Assembly (NCBI RefSeq): GCF_023101765.2
Contig: NC_064234.1
Coordinates: 1,922,001 to 1,986,000 of the forward strand
Direction: 5' to 3'
Source: Spodoptera frugiperda
Taxonomy: Eukaryota; Arthropoda; Insecta; Lepidoptera; Noctuidae
DNA: 64,000 nucleotides
The notes under the pieces were generated by a model that was not told the DNA's origin, made no database searches, and worked only from the letters and a program-made list of their open reading frames with translations. Of this stretch, positions 63,369 to 64,000 are shown one piece after another (the first letter of the stretch is position 1; every line of letters starts with the position of its first letter). Both the position numbers and the translations under genes were made by a program.

Positions 63369-63920
63369 TTGCATGAGCGATTAATGAAGTGAGGGACAGA
63401 GATAGCCATATTGAAACAGCTGGTTTCAGAGAGAGATGAACATACTCACGCACACTGACAAGACTTTCACACATAGACATTTTAAGTTACAGACGCATAA
63501 ACAAGAAAAGAGAAGTTGTAAAACAACAAACTGTGTTCGCTGCTTTTCTATCAGATGTAAAATGGACGGGCGGTCGTGTCGTTGCGCGCTCGCGAACTCC
63601 GCGTGTTCGTTGTGAAATCGATGTTTATTGTTTTATATTTTGACGTGAATACGAATATTGTTTACGCGATTGTACGACTACTTCGGTGTTCGGTTGCCGA
63701 AGGAGATTGTGTTTAGTGCATGTGTTTTATATGACGTTAGCGCTCACTTCACTTGCAGTGATTTCGCTGATAGCTCACTCACCGGTGGGTGCGCGCGTGA
63801 TAAACTACGTGTTCGGTACGAAAAAAGGCGATTAATCGTCTAGTGTGGGTGTTTTACAGTAGCATCATGCTGTGTACGGTGACATAGTGAACGTTGAATA
63901 GACCCTGACCTCTGGCAATC

Positions 63921-64000
63921 ATGTCTGGGCGATCGGATTGCAGGAAATTTGCACCAAACATCTTCAACAAGAGCAAATGCACTAATTGCTTCCGTCAGAA
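63921..64000 (+). CDS. osp: outspread/MPRIP-type protein, first coding exon (3' partial)
   Basis: The ATG at 63921 starts MSGRSDCRKFAPNIFNKSKC, then TNCFRQ, cut by the window end. CRKFxxNIFNKSKCxNCF is the N-terminal signature of MPRIP (M-RIP) and Drosophila outspread. These are PH-domain, coiled-coil proteins; MPRIP binds F-actin and links RhoA to myosin phosphatase. Only 26 complete codons are visible, so domain content is inferred from the family. It is read away from ACOX3. Confidence 0.8.
   Translation, partial: MSGRSDCRKFAPNIFNKSKCTNCFRQ

Larger units (their letters stand above)
62449..63920. promoter_or_regulatory. Shared upstream region of divergent ACOX3 and outspread genes
   Basis: A 1.47-kb gap between two opposed start codons. 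The part at 63560-63850 is rich in CpG (GGACGGGCGGTCGTGTCGTT and GCGCGCTCGCGAACTCCGCG) and probably holds the outspread promoter and 5' UTR. The part at 62640-62880 lies before ACOX3. No TATA box can be singled out. It also holds a perfect hairpin (63058-63094) and a small inverted repeat (63251-63368). Confidence 0.5.

Noticed and set aside
1..64000. CRISPR arrays, bacterial operons or phage modules
   Set aside because: None present; spliced genes and retroposons show a eukaryotic chromosome.

Overview
The window is eukaryotic, and almost certainly lepidopteran (moth or butterfly). The coding exons are compact, GC-richer and intron-split, and they lie in AT-rich non-coding DNA full of short retroposons, MITEs and LINE fragments. 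The encoded proteins are animal, insect-like orthologues. A noctuid-type moth is my guess from the style of the repeats; I could not test that.

Four protein genes can be supported. (1) Positions 1-1004, + strand: the 3' coding end of an FCHO (F-BAR plus mu-homology) endocytic adaptor. (2) Positions 3327-22503, + strand: five exons of an SH3BP5/parcas-type Rab11 exchange factor, with the extreme N-terminus unresolved. (3) Positions 62448-30610, - strand: a complete 13-exon peroxisomal acyl-CoA oxidase of the ACOX3 (pristanoyl-CoA oxidase) type. It gives 689 residues and ends in the peroxisomal targeting tripeptide SKI. (4) Positions 63921-64000, + strand: the first coding exon of an outspread/MPRIP-type actin-binding protein, cut by the window end. 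ACOX3 and outspread are divergent and share a roughly 1.5 kb upstream region. SH3BP5 and ACOX3 converge on a gap of about 8 kb. The genes look like ordinary conserved neighbours, not a pathway cluster, although FCHO and SH3BP5 both act in membrane traffic.

The rest is introns and spacers that carry mobile DNA. There is a tRNA-headed SINE family (A, about ten copies) and a second tRNA-like SINE (J). Family B is an A-tailed retroposon; two of its copies have matching 10-bp target duplications. Two further interspersed families (C, D) are unclassified. RTE-, R1- and CR1/Jockey-like LINE fragments are present. Several palindromic or terminal-inverted-repeat elements occur: a PIF/Harbinger-like one with TAA duplications at 16912-17197, one with ATTA flanks at 42221-42468, a TA-flanked one at 35210-35365, a recurrent family (E) at 49290 and 57203, and a possible 1.9-kb element at 36733-38606. 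A fossil LINE reverse transcriptase fills most of ACOX3 intron 10, right against the exon 10 splice donor.

I found no CRISPR array, operon, rRNA, free-standing tRNA gene or clear novel system. The least explained pieces are the 36733-38606 element and an AT-rich stretch at 59947-62217 with a 153-codon open frame.
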